Source: Zhengitettix transpicula
Taxonomy: Eukaryota > Arthropoda > Insecta > Orthoptera > Tetrigidae
Reading direction: 5' to 3'
Assembly: GCA_037074705.1 (NCBI GenBank)
Contig: CM073591.1
Span: 84,238,032 to 84,302,031 of the forward strand
DNA: 64,000 nucleotides
Positions 36,498-49,019 of the stretch are shown piece by piece. How positions within the stretch are numbered: the first letter of the stretch is position 1; each line of letters opens with the position of its first letter. A model generated the notes under the pieces. The model had not been told where the DNA came from and did not search any database. It saw only the letters and a program-made list of their open reading frames with translations. The translations under genes were made by a program, and so were the position numbers.

Positions 36498-36665
36498 AGT
36501 AACAGACTACATGAGGGTCATCCGTGTTGTGGCCTCTTCCCTTTAATTGCATAGCAAGGAATGGGGAAGGGTAGAATAATGCATTTAAGGATTAACTAAG
36601 CCCCCTGGACGGTACTTTAAGGATCCTACCCGGCATTCGCCGACAGTTGTGCTGGTTAAATCCTA
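36498..36665 (-). mobile_element. R540 repeat fragment h (diverged)
   Basis: Tail-proximal part: GACTACATGAGGGTCATCCG, TGGCCTCTTCCCTTTAAT, AAGGATCCTACCCGGCATTC. Several indels relative to the 25.8 kb copy. Confidence 0.75.
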
Positions 36666-38150
36666 CATCCTTGGTACATTCCGATGACTGCAGTGGATGA
36701 CGTCTTTTATAGAACTTTTGACAAGCAAGACGACTGCCAGACTGTCACCTTATTGATAAAATCTAGAGTGGCTTTTAGTCTGTGTACCAATTCTCCTAAG
36801 GTCTATCCTCAGATTTTATTGCCCATAATAAGTTCAAACATTTATGTACCGAAATTCTAACCCATAACCTATGTGATGTATGGCTTTGACGCTTAACAAT
36901 GTACGAAAACAGGCAGATCTTTATGAATATACTCATTTGAAGACGTTACTAAAACCACAAAATACTTCAAACTCCCTTTCCCCCTGTCACAGCTACAAAT
37001 TAATTTCCACTGATGGGAATGAACATGTCTCACTGGTTTTTACTTAATCACCTCCCACAAAATACTGAAATTGTCACTAATTTTATCATCTTCAAATGCG
37101 AGGAGGTTTCAAACCCTGCTTCTAATACATATGTGTACCGGGTGTAACAAAATATAGATTAAGGTACGAGACCTTTCCCGACGAATAGTATGAATAAATT
37201 TTTCTCGAGTTACGAAATTTGGCACAGTACGGATGGAAATCCTAGAACATATCATAAAAATAAATGAATTATTGCATTTTATACACAACGGAGCTCTTTC
37301 GTGAACGGGTCTGATTTGTATTTGTATAATGGATAGAAATTGACCTGACGGACGACAATTACCACTGAGAAAAATAAATTTCAATTTTGTATTTCTGTTT
37401 TTGAAGCAATCATCGTAATTAAGACCATTTGGTATAAAAAGTGTTCATTATTCTCATCTGGTGTTTTCACTGACCTGGTAAAGGAGAAACCATTTTTGAA
37501 ACTTGATTTCTATTTTCAAGCATCATAAAAACTTGCAGGGTTTAAAAACTCACTTTGGATTTAACTTTCTTTACAATCAAAGAGCAGAGACGTATGCTTC
37601 ATTAGAACTCTTTGATGTAAATTACTTTAAGACCGCGTTGCCGGTAACATTAAAGTCGACTGCGTAAACCAGAGTATATAAATATGAAATGGTGTAAACA
37701 TCTTGCATGAATGTGGAATTTGAATGTTTAGCTGCACAGTAATTCTATTTATTTTCATTACAAAATTTTATTTTGATTTAACTTAGGATATAATTACGCT
37801 TGACTCAGGTTTACGCGTTGTAAACCTGAACCAAATCGTAGATTATATACAATATGAAACAACTGCAAACTGTAATATTTAATTATGAAGTAATTTCTCT
37901 TCTTGCACCTTACTCATTTATAAAAATTGCAGTCTCTAAGCAAAATTGACGGAAATTTTGTTTGAAATGAGACGAAATACTTCTAACCATATATCATGTA
38001 GTTTTAATTAAGAAACGAAAAACTGAAAACGTCTCATTCGTTTCAGAATTTTTTGATACATTAACTCGTCTTTTATGCGGGGATGAATTACCTTAGGAAA
38101 ATTTAAATGTTGCAAAAGATTAATGTTAACCCAACCATATTTATTTTTTT
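36666..38150. other. Unassigned stretch
   Basis: The region 37109-37384 has a 91-codon minus-strand frame that I do not recognise. A repeat origin is possible but unsupported. The rest is AT-rich. Confidence 0.35.
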
Positions 38151-41100
38151 ACTAGCTGGGTGCCCGGCGTTGCCCGAGATGCCATTTATCTATAATCCCC
38201 AATATGTCTCCAATTTCGGTTGCTTTTGCGCTATTTTTATGTAACGCTCCTCGAACCCTATCCCTAAATGTGCACCCTCCGATGCCGAAGGAGGTTGAAC
38301 TCATTGACATAATATATCGGCCGTTTATACATGTTAGAAGATGACCACCCCCACAAATGTGCGATAATCAAACAGTATTTATTCCACGCAAAAATCGACC
38401 GATTACATTGTTTGGAAATTTCTACACCCGCCCACCATCTCCCAAACCCGTCCAAATTAGACTCGGCGACATTCATAGATTCTGAATTGATTCGAATCTG
38501 GGTTGTTTTAGCGTTATTTTTATTTAACGTAAATCCACCCCAACCCCTAACCTTGCTCCCCTCACAGGGGTTGAAATTGTACACAAACAACATAGGTAAA
38601 AATAATATCAAGGTCATGAACCCCGGGAAATAATTAGTTAACGCAAATATCGACCGTTTAAAATGTTTGAAAATTTCCTCCCGCTCCCAACTCCGCGAGG
38701 CCCCTCACACCCCCACCAAATCTCGTGCATTGTCCACGTTGCCAAGTGACTCGAATCTCGTTTTTTGAGGTTAGTTTTATGAAACACACCTCCATCTCTA
38801 CGCGTACTTCCCTACCATGCCGTAAGGTGTTGAAATTATACTCAATCAAAATCGGTAGAAATACTATCAATGACATTGCCTGCGTAAAATATTTACTTCA
38901 CGCAAATATCGGCCATTATACATTTCTGAAAATTTATACCCCCACCCAGAACCCACCACACCCAGTCACTTTCCCAATGGTTGTCATAAATAAACTCAGT
39001 GACATACATAACTTGAATTTGACTCCAATCTGGGATTTATTTTCGTGTAACGCCCCTCATACCCCCACCCCTAAGTGTGATCTTTCACGTCCTTAAGAGG
39101 TTTAAATTAAAAACAGAATCGGTAGAAATATTATCAGTACATTGACCTCGATAGATATTCATTCCTTTCAAAAATGGACCGTTAAACATGTTTTAAAATT
39201 AACACCCCCGCCAACCCTTCCTTGGGGAGAGTTAAATGATTAGTTGAGTGTAATAATTAAACTCATTGACATCCATGACCGTGAGTTCGACTCCAATTTC
39301 GATTGTTTTTGCATCATTATATTGTAATTACACTCCACCCCCACCCTTAAGGGGAGCTCCATTCCCAATCCCAAAAGGGGTTGAAATTATACGCGGAGAA
39401 AATGTAGATAAATTTTATTAATCAAATTGATCCAGAAATATATTTAATAACGACCGGTCAACATTTTTTTAAAAATTCACCCAACTCCTCCCACCTCAGC
39501 CCACCCCTCACGCGTTGTCCAGAATGTCATAAATAATTTCAGCGACATCCTTCGATTTGACTCGTTTTTTTCTTGTCAGTCCCCTCTACCCCCATGCATC
39601 GCCCTCATGCCGAAAGAGGGGTTCAATTTTTACACACACAACTTGGGTAGAATTACTTTAAATCTAATTAACCCTGAAAATATTATTCACTTCTAATATC
39701 GGTCGTGATTTCATGTTTCAATATTTCCACTCCCGTCAAACACCACTCCTCGGGAGTTAAATGACAAATTAAATGTCATAATTAAACTCAGTGACATTCA
39801 TAACCCTGTATTTGACTCTAATCTCGTTATTTATTTTTAACACCCGTTGACCCCCACCCCTAATGTGAGCTCCCTCTCAATCCCGAAAGGGATTCAAAGT
39901 ATACTCAGAGAACGTGTACTGAGATTTTAATAATCTCATTGTTCCAGAAATATATGTAATCGTTGAAAAATTCAGCCGCTGAAGTGCCTTTAAAATTTGT
40001 ATTCTCCACTCACCTCCACCCAAACCCTCCCACCCTAGTCCAGCCCAACCCTGCGCGTTGCTCAAATTGTCATAAATTAACTCAGCGACATTAATTACGT
40101 TCGACTCATTCGAATGTAGGTTGTTTTCGAGTTTTTTTCTTGCAACACACGGCTCCCCCCTCCCCTAAGCGTTCTTCACCCTCATGTCGCAAGAGGTTGA
40201 AATTGTAATACATAAAATGGGTATAAATACTATAAATTAATTAACCTTGAAAAAAAAAATTTTTCGTTAATATAGACCTTTTAACATGTTTGAAAATTTT
40301 CAACCCCATCCTCTCCCGCCCCTGGGGGTTACGTGAGCAATTGAATATCATAATTACATTTTGCGTCACCCAGAAACCTGGGTTTGACTGTAATATTGGT
40401 TTTACTCGCGTTATTTATTTATAATGCCCGTCCACCCTTACCCCTAAGAGTGCTCCTTTTCGATGATGTAAGGGGTTGAAACCATACTCAAATAACATCG
40501 ATAAAAGTACTATCTATCTCTTTGATCCCAAAAATGCCAAAACATCTGCTGTTTTAGCATGTTTGAATGTTTCCAGCTCCTCTCCTAAGTGTGCTTTCCT
40601 CCAATACCGAAAAAGGTTAAATGTTACAAACAACATCGGTAGATATATTGTCAATGTTACTGACCTCGACAAATAATTATTTAATGCAAATATCGACCGT
40701 TGAACATGTTAGAAAAATTCCACCCCAACCCTTGGGGTTAAAAGGCCAATTGAATGTCAGAATTGAACACGGCGACTTCCATTACCTTTGGTTTGACTCC
40801 AATCTCGGTTGTATTCGCGTTATTTACTTGTAATACCCCTCCACCCCTAACCCTACGGTGCTCCTTTGGTTGGACACCAATCTCGGTTGTATTCGCGTTA
40901 TTTTCTTGTAATACCCCTCCACCCTACGGTGCTCCTTTCCCATTCCGTAAGAGGTTGAAATTTTACTGACATACATTGGTACAAAGATTATTAATCACTT
41001 TTTCCCCGAAAATATTTATCCTACTCAAATATCAACCGTGTTAGCATGTTTGAAAGATATTCACCCCATCTACTCTTGCTTGAGGCACTAAACAACAACT

Positions 41101-42678
41101 TGAATATCATAATTAAACTCACTGACAACAATAACCCTGGATTTGAGTCCAATCTAGATTGTGTTTGCACTATTTTTATATAAATCTACTCCACCCTCAC
41201 TCTTAAGGGTGCTCCTCCCAAACCACGAAAGAGGTTAATATTAAATATATGGAACATTTAGAGACCTTTTATAAATATCAGTGAACCAGAAAAATATTAT
41301 TCGACGCAAATATCGGCTGCTTATTATGTTTGAAAATTTCAACCCCCGTCCACCTTTGCTCCTGGCGGTTAAAACACCAATTGATTGTCTTAATTAAACT
41401 CAGCGCCATCCATAATCATTGATTTGACTCTAATCTTGGTTGTATTCGCATTATTTTCTTGTAACTCCCGTCCACACCCATCCTTAAGGGTGCTCCCCTC
41501 CCAAGCCCAAAAGAGTTTGAAATTATACACGGAGAACATGTAGAGAAATTTTATGAATCACACTGTTCCCGAAATATATTTATTCACAGCAAAAGACGTT
41601 TGAAAATTTCTACCCTCGCCCACCACGGCTAGACCCTCCCACTTCCGCCCAATCCCACACGTTGCTCAGGTTGTCATAAATAAACACAGCGAAATGCATT
41701 TCCTTGGATTTTACGTCAATCTCGTTTGTTTTTTATATATTTTATTGTAAGTCCCCTCTACCCCCACCCCTAGGCGTCCTCCCCTCTCATACTGAAAAGA
41801 GTTGAAATTATACACAAACATCACCAGTAGAAATACTATCAATTCCATTAACGCCTGGGGAATATTAATTCCACACGATCATCAACCGGTTAACATGTTT
41901 GAAAATTTACAACCCCTCCAACCCCTCGTTGGGAATGTTAAACGGTAATTCTAATGTCATAATTAAACTTATTGACGTCCATAATCCTTTGATTTGACTC
42001 TAATCTCGGTTGTATTCGCGTTATTTTCTTGTAACGCCCGTCCACCCTTACCCTTAAGGGAGCATCCCTCCCAAGCCAGAAATGGGTTGAAATTAAACAT
42101 GGAGAACATGTAGGGAAAATTTATGAATATAATTGTTCCCGAAATATATTTATTTGATACAAAATTCGGCTGGTTAGCTTATTTTAAAAGTTCTACCCTC
42201 CGCCCAACCCTTCCTACCCAATCCTACAACTGCGCGTTGCCCAGATTGTCATAAATGAACTCAGCGACATCCATTACCTTTGAGTTGACTCGAATCTCGG
42301 TATTTTTAGCGTTATTTACTTGGAAACCCTCCTCCACCGCCACCCCTTAATATGCTCAACCCTCGTGCCACAATGGATTAAAATTAATAAAAATCACATG
42401 AGTAGAAATACTATAAATCTAATTAACCCTGAAAAATATTTATGCAACGCAAATATCGGACATTTTAGCATGTTTGAAGATTTCCACCACCGTCCAATCA
42501 TGCTCCTGGGGGTGGTAGGCGTGTTACACCCGCACAATATTTGTTTCCCTGTCGCAAAGAACACGTGTACGAAATTTGGTGAAAATGCTTCGAGGGTGTA
42601 GATTTGTAAGCGGAACATGCCCACATGTATACACACATAAATACCCGCATAAGCCAATTTTATATAATAGAAGCTAGT
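38151..42678 (+). mobile_element. ~280 bp tandem array within a terminally bounded element
   Basis: About 16 diverged units. Each has a phrase like GACTCCAATCTCGGTTGTAT, then TTCGCGTTATTTTCTTGTAA, a C-rich block (CCACCCCTAAGGGTGCTCC), GGTTGAAATTATACAC, a variable segment, AACGCAAATATCGACCGTT, AACATGTTTGAAAATTTCCA and GTCATAAATTAACTCAG. Landmarks recur every 257-292 bp. Two unit types differ in the variable segment: type A has GAGAACATGTAGAGAAATTT...GAAATATATT, type B has ACCAGTAGAAATACTATCAA. They alternate over 39.3-40.2 kb and 41.5-42.5 kb, giving a ~570 bp higher-order period. A 78-81 bp local duplication lies at 40799-40945. The block starts with ACTAGCTGGGTGCCCGGCG (38151) and ends with AGCTAGT (42672-42678), a 7 bp inverted terminus. 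Many C-rich frames arise and none is conserved between units. A mobile element with an internal satellite is my inference. Confidence 0.75.
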
Positions 42679-42711
42679 TTTAAATAGTGTATATATATAC
42701 ACTATTTAAAA
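42678..42711. repeat. Perfect 34 bp palindrome
   Basis: Each half reads TTTTAAATAGTGTATAT from its own 5' end, with no spacer. It overlaps the last base of the array element, so it marks that terminus or was the insertion target. Confidence 0.9.
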
Positions 42712-42750
42712 CAATTACTAAATTTGTAGATATATAATTTTTCCATCTGA

Positions 42751-43094
42751 AAATAAACTATTTGGTGGTTTTAGCAATCTGCAGTTGGTAGCATTGTTTA
42801 AAATTAGTGCAAAACATTACGAAATACGCTTTCTTTAATAGAAAAATATTAGTTTTTAACATTTAAGTATTGTTCTTACCATAATTATATGTATCTTCCC
42901 GTGCGTATTGCAAGATATAATGAAAATAAACTATTTGGTTGTTTTAGCTGTCTGCAGTTGGTAGCATTGTTTAAAATTAATACAAAACGTTACGAAATAC
43001 GCTGTCTTCAATAGAAAAATATCTATTTTGAACATTTATGTATCGGTTTTATCATAATTCAATGTATCTTCCAGTGCGTATTGCAAGATATAAT
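42751..43094 (+). repeat. Two-copy tandem repeat, ~172 bp period
   Basis: AAAATAAACTATTTGGT, CTGCAGTTGGTAGCATTG, ACGAAATACGCT and GTGCGTATTGCAAGATATAA occur twice in order (for example 42901 and 43074). Identity is high, about 85-90% by eye. No coding frame. Confidence 0.85.
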
Positions 43095-44740
43095 TTGGCA
43101 ACATATTGGTCCCTGATCCCGTTAAATATTCCACGTCAAAAGTCAAGTTATTTAAAAGAAATTTAATGCCATGGATTGTATAACCTTTCATAATGAATTA
43201 TATTTATCACTGGTGGTGGTAGATTTAATTATACTTATTATTCAATCAAAATATTTTTGCTCAGCTTCATTTCTCAGAAATTTAACATCTAGAACGTCGA
43301 TCTCAAAAATGGAAAACAAATACTGCTATCCTAACCTAAAATTTTTGTGTCACGACACAAATTGCACGCAATAATTTGTTTACATTTATACAAATTTATA
43401 GAAATACGTTGTGTAAAGTATAATTAATTGTACTTTTAATTCAATTAAAATGTTCCTATTTCTGAATACCTTTGATTGAGAGTGCATGAATTGAATAACG
43501 ACCATAAAAACTTTCGGAGTTCCCTACGTCATTTTGAATACCTTTATAGTTACAAACACATAATTCAGCAGACGTACCTTAGACAAATCTTATTATCTTC
43601 TGAAATATTATACAGGATACAATAGTACGTTATATTATGAAACTTTAAAATCTCGGCCGACACATATTTGAATGTATTATAAGGCGCCATATTGGCTTTT
43701 TTAAGTACGGCGGCGTAATTAACTTTTCCAAATTAACTTTGAGCAAAGATGGTAAAGTATTTCGTATTGTTTTTTTATCTATTCGATGGAGTATTACTGG
43801 AAAAAGTTATACTTTTTATTCAATCAAAATATTTCTGCTTTATTTCATTACGAAATACAGAACTATATTTTTTATGATGCGTCAATGTTTTTCCAATGAC
43901 GTCACCGTCTCTTGGCGCGCAGTAATTTAACACTAATTCGTAACTTATTTCAACTATAATTATTTCCACGTTTGTTCTAGGGGTTTCTCACCCCCACAGT
44001 GCTGATTCTCGGTTTTGGCAGAATATATATACCAATTTTTGTTGCATTCTGTCCACGCAATAAAATTTGTATTAGGAACATACAAATATACAAACTCTCT
44101 GCTTTATTTATTAGATAATAATAAAGAGTAATACGTTTAAATTTTCTGTTTATGCTACATTATATGAATGACAAGAGACATAAGAAAGTGTTAACAACTC
44201 ATACTTTGTGCCATCAGGCTTCTTTACTAATTCACAGATATTTCTCTCCGAAGTAAAGAAAATTTAATCATTGCACGGCTCTGTTATGTTTACTTCAGTA
44301 CAACTTACATCTAATACTGATCAAAAAATCCTCTAAATTTAAATGATAGGTTAATTGTTTCACTTCAACCGTCAGCTTTTATTATGACGTGTGGTTTCCG
44401 AAAACTGAAATTCTTATTAATAACAAATATTAGTCTTTATTGATAACAAAACGAATTAAGGTATCGTGAAAACAAACCTATACTCTATTTATCAGTTACG
44501 GAAATATATAATATATTTATATTATAAATTATGCCAAAACCTTGCGTAATGTAATAGAAACAGCGAACATGTGTTTTCAGAAGGTAAGTGGTAATTATAG
44601 CTATAATATTAATTGTAGGTGTAATTGTTCTTGGTCAACGTTTTCATAGTCTGGCATAAAGCTGATAAATACGAGTGTAAATAAAAATAATTTTAATTAT
44701 TAACATAGCAATCTATAAAATATGTAAACGATCTATAATA
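43095..44740. other. Unassigned stretch with diverged direct repeat
   Basis: TTATTCAATCAAAATATTT plus ~120 bp of weakly similar sequence occurs at about 43240-43380 and again at 43818-43935, suggesting an old duplication. CTGTCCACGCAATAAAA at 44049 also occurs at 13097. No gene recognised. Confidence 0.4.
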
Positions 44741-45972
44741 TATACCGCCATGAACAAAGAGTAAGGTGAATTTATTAATAAAATATAAATTCTTTATTTA
44801 TTCTTCCAAATCAATTTCATCCCCTTCAAAGTAATCTCCTTCCGATAAAAGCACTTTTTCCAACGCTTTTTCCAGTCCTCGAAACAGTCGGAATATCCTT
44901 TTTCCGGTATAGTCGTCATGATCTTCTTTGATTCGGATTTTATCTTCTCAATCGTGTCAAAACTGCATCCCCGCATTGGCCTTTTGAGTTTGCTAAATAG
45001 CCAGAAGTCGCACGGAGCCAAATCAGGCGAATACGGTGGTTGTGGAACGATATGAGTCGAGTTTTTGGCAAGAACCAATGAAGTATGACATGGTGCATTA
45101 TCGTGATGAAGGAACCAAGATTCCGGCCGTTTCAGACGAATAGATTCACGCAAACGACGCATAACGCTCAAATAATATTCTTTGTTGACATTTTGGCCTG
45201 GCGGAATGAATTCATAGTGCACCACACCACAGTAATCAAAGAAAATTGTCAACATGACCCTGATTTTCGATCGACTTTGCCGTGGTCTTTTCGGTCTTGC
45301 TTCACGTTTTGCACGATATTTGCTGGATTGGTCGGTGGTTTCAGGGTCGTGTGCTTAATCCAAGTCTCGTCTCCAGTAATGATGCATTTCAAGTGGTCCT
45401 GATAGTCAGTCAGCAAAGTTTCACACATATCAACACGACGCTTTTTTTCCAAAAAATTGAGCGATTTTGGCATCAATCGAGACTTGACGCGTTTGAGACA
45501 CAAAACATTCTTCAAAATGGTTTGGGCTGAGCACCAAATCTTTGATTTTTTGGACGTGGCCCTCGTCGGTAGACGTTGATGGTCGTCCAGAGCGCGGTTC
45601 GTCTTCAACGCGATCTCGGCCCTCTTTGAACTTGTTGTACCACTTATAAACGTTTTTTTGTGCCATAGTTTGATCACCAAAGGCCTTCCGCAACATTTTC
45701 AAGGTGTCCGCACAAGAATATTCGTTCCGCAAATAAAATTTGATACAAGTTCTTTGGTCAACAAAATCACCTATTGCCAAAATCGAAAAATTCCCTTTTG
45801 GTTGTTTAAAAAAACACGTGTAACTCGGAGTCAATTAAACCTTTTAACAAACAGACGCTTGAAAAATATTATAGACAGTCCTACCAACCTAGGGAAAAAA
45901 ATTACCTGCCTTCCTAATACCCTGGAGTTTTAAATGACACTTTCACCTTACTTTTTGATCACAGTGGTGTAT
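44741..45972 (-). mobile_element. Mariner transposon (degenerate, near full length)
   Basis: About 1.23 kb, the usual mariner length. The ends are imperfect inverted repeats of ~30 bp: the left end has CATGAACAAAGAGTAAGGTGA (44749-44769); the right, in reverse complement, has CACTGTGATCAAAAAGTAAGGTGA (45941-45964), and both are bounded by TA. A TA target site is expected for mariner, but the right flank is a TA run, so the duplication cannot be proven. Confidence 0.9.
44794..45834 (-). pseudogene. Mariner transposase, frameshifted
   Basis: It would cut and paste the element through a D,D34D domain, but the gene is split over three frames. Piece 1 (45834-45430) carries the N-terminal DNA-binding part: QRTCIKFYLRNEYSCADTL, QTMAQKNVYKWYNKFKEGR and EPRSGRPSTS. 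Piece 2 (frame of 45680-45249) resumes at KNVLCLKRVKSRLMPKSLNF and holds the first catalytic block ITGDETW (about 45380-45360). Piece 3 (45255-44794) begins MLTIFFDYCGVVHYEF and holds HHDNAPCH and PPYSPDLAPCDF. The linker between the DNA-binding part and piece 2 is shortened. Only 30 residues separate the second and third Asp instead of 34, because residues are missing after HTSLVL. More residues seem missing before WFLHHDN. It is clearly inactive. Confidence 0.9.
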
Positions 45973-47519
45973 ATATATATATAATTATATTTTAAGTACT
46001 TATATTAGTATTTTATGTAATTGATGAATATAGTTCAGGTTTTTTTGCACATTACCTTAATTCTTTTTGTTATTCACAAGAACTAATTTTGGTACACTTT
46101 TTGTTACAATAAATGTTATCCTCCTGGCATCAACGTTATCCACGGCGAAGACGGATCCGGCCAAATCCTTTGAGTTTGTGAACTGTAGTATTTGGTTGTG
46201 CCAGTCTTTCGTTTTATGCCGTTTGAGAAAAAAAACAATGTTTCCGGAATCGTTGTGTGGTATTTATATCACCATTTCAGCTTGTCTGACATTTGGCTAT
46301 TTTATCTTTTAATTATATTTAAAAAATGACGTCTTACTATTTTTTAATTCATAAATACAAATGTTTTTAGTTTTCATTAATAAATATGACAAAGGAAATC
46401 TGAATAATTTACTTGTAGATGTGTTTCGGAAAAATATTCTTACCGAAATTTTGGACGAAATCAAAAGTACGAAGTGAAACGTCGTGGTTTCGCTTCATAA
46501 ATGAAAAATGAAATGGTTTCCCTCCCAAACTAAAATTAATATTGACTGCTCAAAAATGTTTTCTAAGGTTCAAAGTTAAGAGCAGTATTGAATAAAAATT
46601 TCTAACAGGAGGTTATTATGATTTTAATTTTTTTAATATTGTAAAATTAGACTATGCATTTTAACTACTTTTTATATCAAAAATAACGTGTAAATAGAAT
46701 AACATTTTAATCGGTTTTAAGTGAATTGTTAAGAACACTCAAATTTCACGATAACAGGTCTTTAATCGTTCAACAGGCGGTAAGTAGTTTTCCCTTCGAT
46801 TTCCAACCAGATTCATCTTCGCGTGGATTGTCAAGTGTCAGGCGGATTGAGCTCAGTTTTTCTGACACACTCAGACTCTTTCAATAAGGTAAAAACTTCG
46901 TAATAGACTCCTGTCAAATGGTTTTGTTAATGCATTTCGAAAGAAGAGGTTAGTTAACTTAAATATTGTGGATAATTAGAAACTAAAATCTATACATTTA
47001 AAGAGTTTCCGTTGATTTTAGGTTAACAGACTAAGTAAGATACCCTGCGTTGAGGACAGAGATATCTTTAAAAAAAATCATAGTACATTGTTCACGTGAA
47101 ATGAAGACTCGGCGTTCTCTAGTTATATCGCGACTGTCGCGAAGATTGTCTTTCATATTACAGTGCATATGAATATTTATGACGAAATGTATTTGGCTCT
47201 GTAAACGTAGAGACTTCAAACCCTTTATGTAATTCTTAGCCGAAATTGTTCGCAAATTTACATATAACTTTCGCTGTATACATTTGAAGGAATACAGTTA
47301 TACTAAAACATTTTCCAGTACAGTTGCGGGCAAAATAATTTTTTTTAAAAAATTTAGTAACTGTTTAAGTGAACATATGATACATAAAATAAGGAAATGT
47401 TAGGTTTAAGTTATCTCATTACGAAGATTTAGAATTTTTTTTCTTAATTTTATTAGTAACCAGATTACATACGGTCTTTAAGTTAATTTGATAACATGTA
47501 CAATTTAATAAGAGTGTCT
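45973..47519. other. Unassigned stretch
   Basis: A less AT-rich segment at 46110-46280 opens an 81-codon frame that I do not recognise. A 74-codon minus-strand frame at 47031-47255 is also unknown. The rest is AT-rich. Confidence 0.4.
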
Positions 47520-47589
47520 TGTACTGATGTCGTGGAGAGGTGAGGGTCCAACAAAGCCACCTCAGTTTTTGAAAATATAAACGTAAATA

Positions 47590-48150
47590 TTTAGTTTACA
47601 GTCAAAGACTTAACATTTAACGTTCAGAAAACGAAGATCGTTCGTTTTACAACAGAAAATAATAACAACGTAGACGAATAAATTCTCACATGATGAGCCT
47701 TTCCTCGTGATTACTTTTCTTATTTTCATTCACATATATATGCTGCAGTATTGCCATTTGGGGAAACTGAACGTGTAGATTGAAAATTTTCCAATTTCAG
47801 AAACGAGCGATTAGAATTCTAGTTGGGTTGCATACTAAAAATATCTGCAAGCCACTTTCGAAAACCATACTATTTTTTTACTATACCCAGCTCCTGATAT
47901 AAATACTAAAAATTCACGGCAAAAATGTTAAATCGAAATTTCTATCAACTAATAAATGCAATATCACTGGACTGATAAAGTCTTGATAGTGTGAATAACG
48001 ATCACAGATTTTAACGAACAGGACGTAACGGATTTTTTTTAAGTATATTGAGTTTAGTTTACCAAAATTTGCTTCGGTAAAGAAATATAATTAATTTATA
48101 TATTTGTCCGTGAAAAGTCTGACTTCCGATTTTGAATTGTCTGGAAAGTA
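47590..48150 (+). pseudogene. LINE reverse transcriptase relic
   Basis: Two blocks of a non-LTR RT are legible. LTFNVQKTKIVRF (about 47611-47649) matches the post-catalytic RT motif with the KT-K pair. After a deletion, CSIAIWGN (about 47747-47770) and LKIFQFQKRAIRILVGLH followed by CKPLSKTIL match the thumb region of CR1/Jockey-like ORF2. The thumb part has in-frame stops, and the N-terminal domains and catalytic DD were not found. Its 3' boundary is uncertain. It resembles the relic at 33.4 kb in type, but the two preserve different segments. Confidence 0.65.
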
Positions 48151-49019
48151 TAAATAACAATAATAGTTTAAGGAACCCTATAGATGTGACTCGTAGATTC
48201 TCTTTGTCTCATAAAATAACGTATTCAGGTTAAACTTTCATCCTTTTCCTACGTAAAAAATTACAGAATTCTTGCATAAAAAGCCAATTATAAATTATAA
48301 TACAACTCTTCTATGAATAACACTAAAACATAGTTTTTTAATATAAATACTTTGATATACCACTAAGAAAACTGCAATTTGGGAAAAAGTTAAATATGAA
48401 AATGCGGGTAAATTTAGGAGAGTATATTTTACATGTTATAGCGATAGAATAATGACCTTTACTTTCGAACTGAAACGTAAAAATAGTTATTCTTTCCTGA
48501 AAATTGTTTCTACTATACAATCTGTGTTACCGATAGTAATTATAGAACTTTAAACGGTTGACTAAACATCCAAGGGTTCCTGTCATTTTTCCGACGCCAG
48601 GAATAACGCCCTAAGATGTCAATGTGATTCTCCACTAAATTTTCTTTCTAAAGCGTGGCTCGTTAAGAACGCTTTGTAATCCAGCCCTTTGTAAAAGTAT
48701 CCTGTTTCTTTGTTTACGAGGCCTGAAAATAGAGACGTAAAATTAAAAGCAGCGTCCCCTGTATTAAATGCGTTCTACATATCAGTTTAACAACGTGCAA
48801 AATTTATTCCGGCACAAATCACACTCCTAATAAGCATTCAGCATGTTCAATAACCGTTAATTATGTTATATGTGTAAACTAGTTATGAGTCGATCTGTGA
48901 TATGACGCGAGAATTACCAGCAAAATTATTTGTGTAACGTTTATATGTTTCACTAACAGTAATTTGTACGCAAATACAAAAAGATAATGTTTTATTTGTA
49001 CAAGTTGGAAATAAATTTC
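48151..49019. other. Unassigned AT-rich stretch
   Basis: No recognised gene or repeat. Confidence 0.4.

Noticed and set aside
38151..42678. CRISPR-like regular spacing
   Set aside because: The units are long, imperfect and contiguous without unique spacers of constant length; the genome is eukaryotic.
38264..42702. Open frames of 60-123 codons inside the 280 bp array
   Set aside because: They come from the C-rich blocks, differ between units in frame and length, and lie on both strands. No unit-to-unit protein conservation.
45085..45933. Several plus-strand frames over the mariner
   Set aside because: They are antisense shadows of the transposase on the minus strand.
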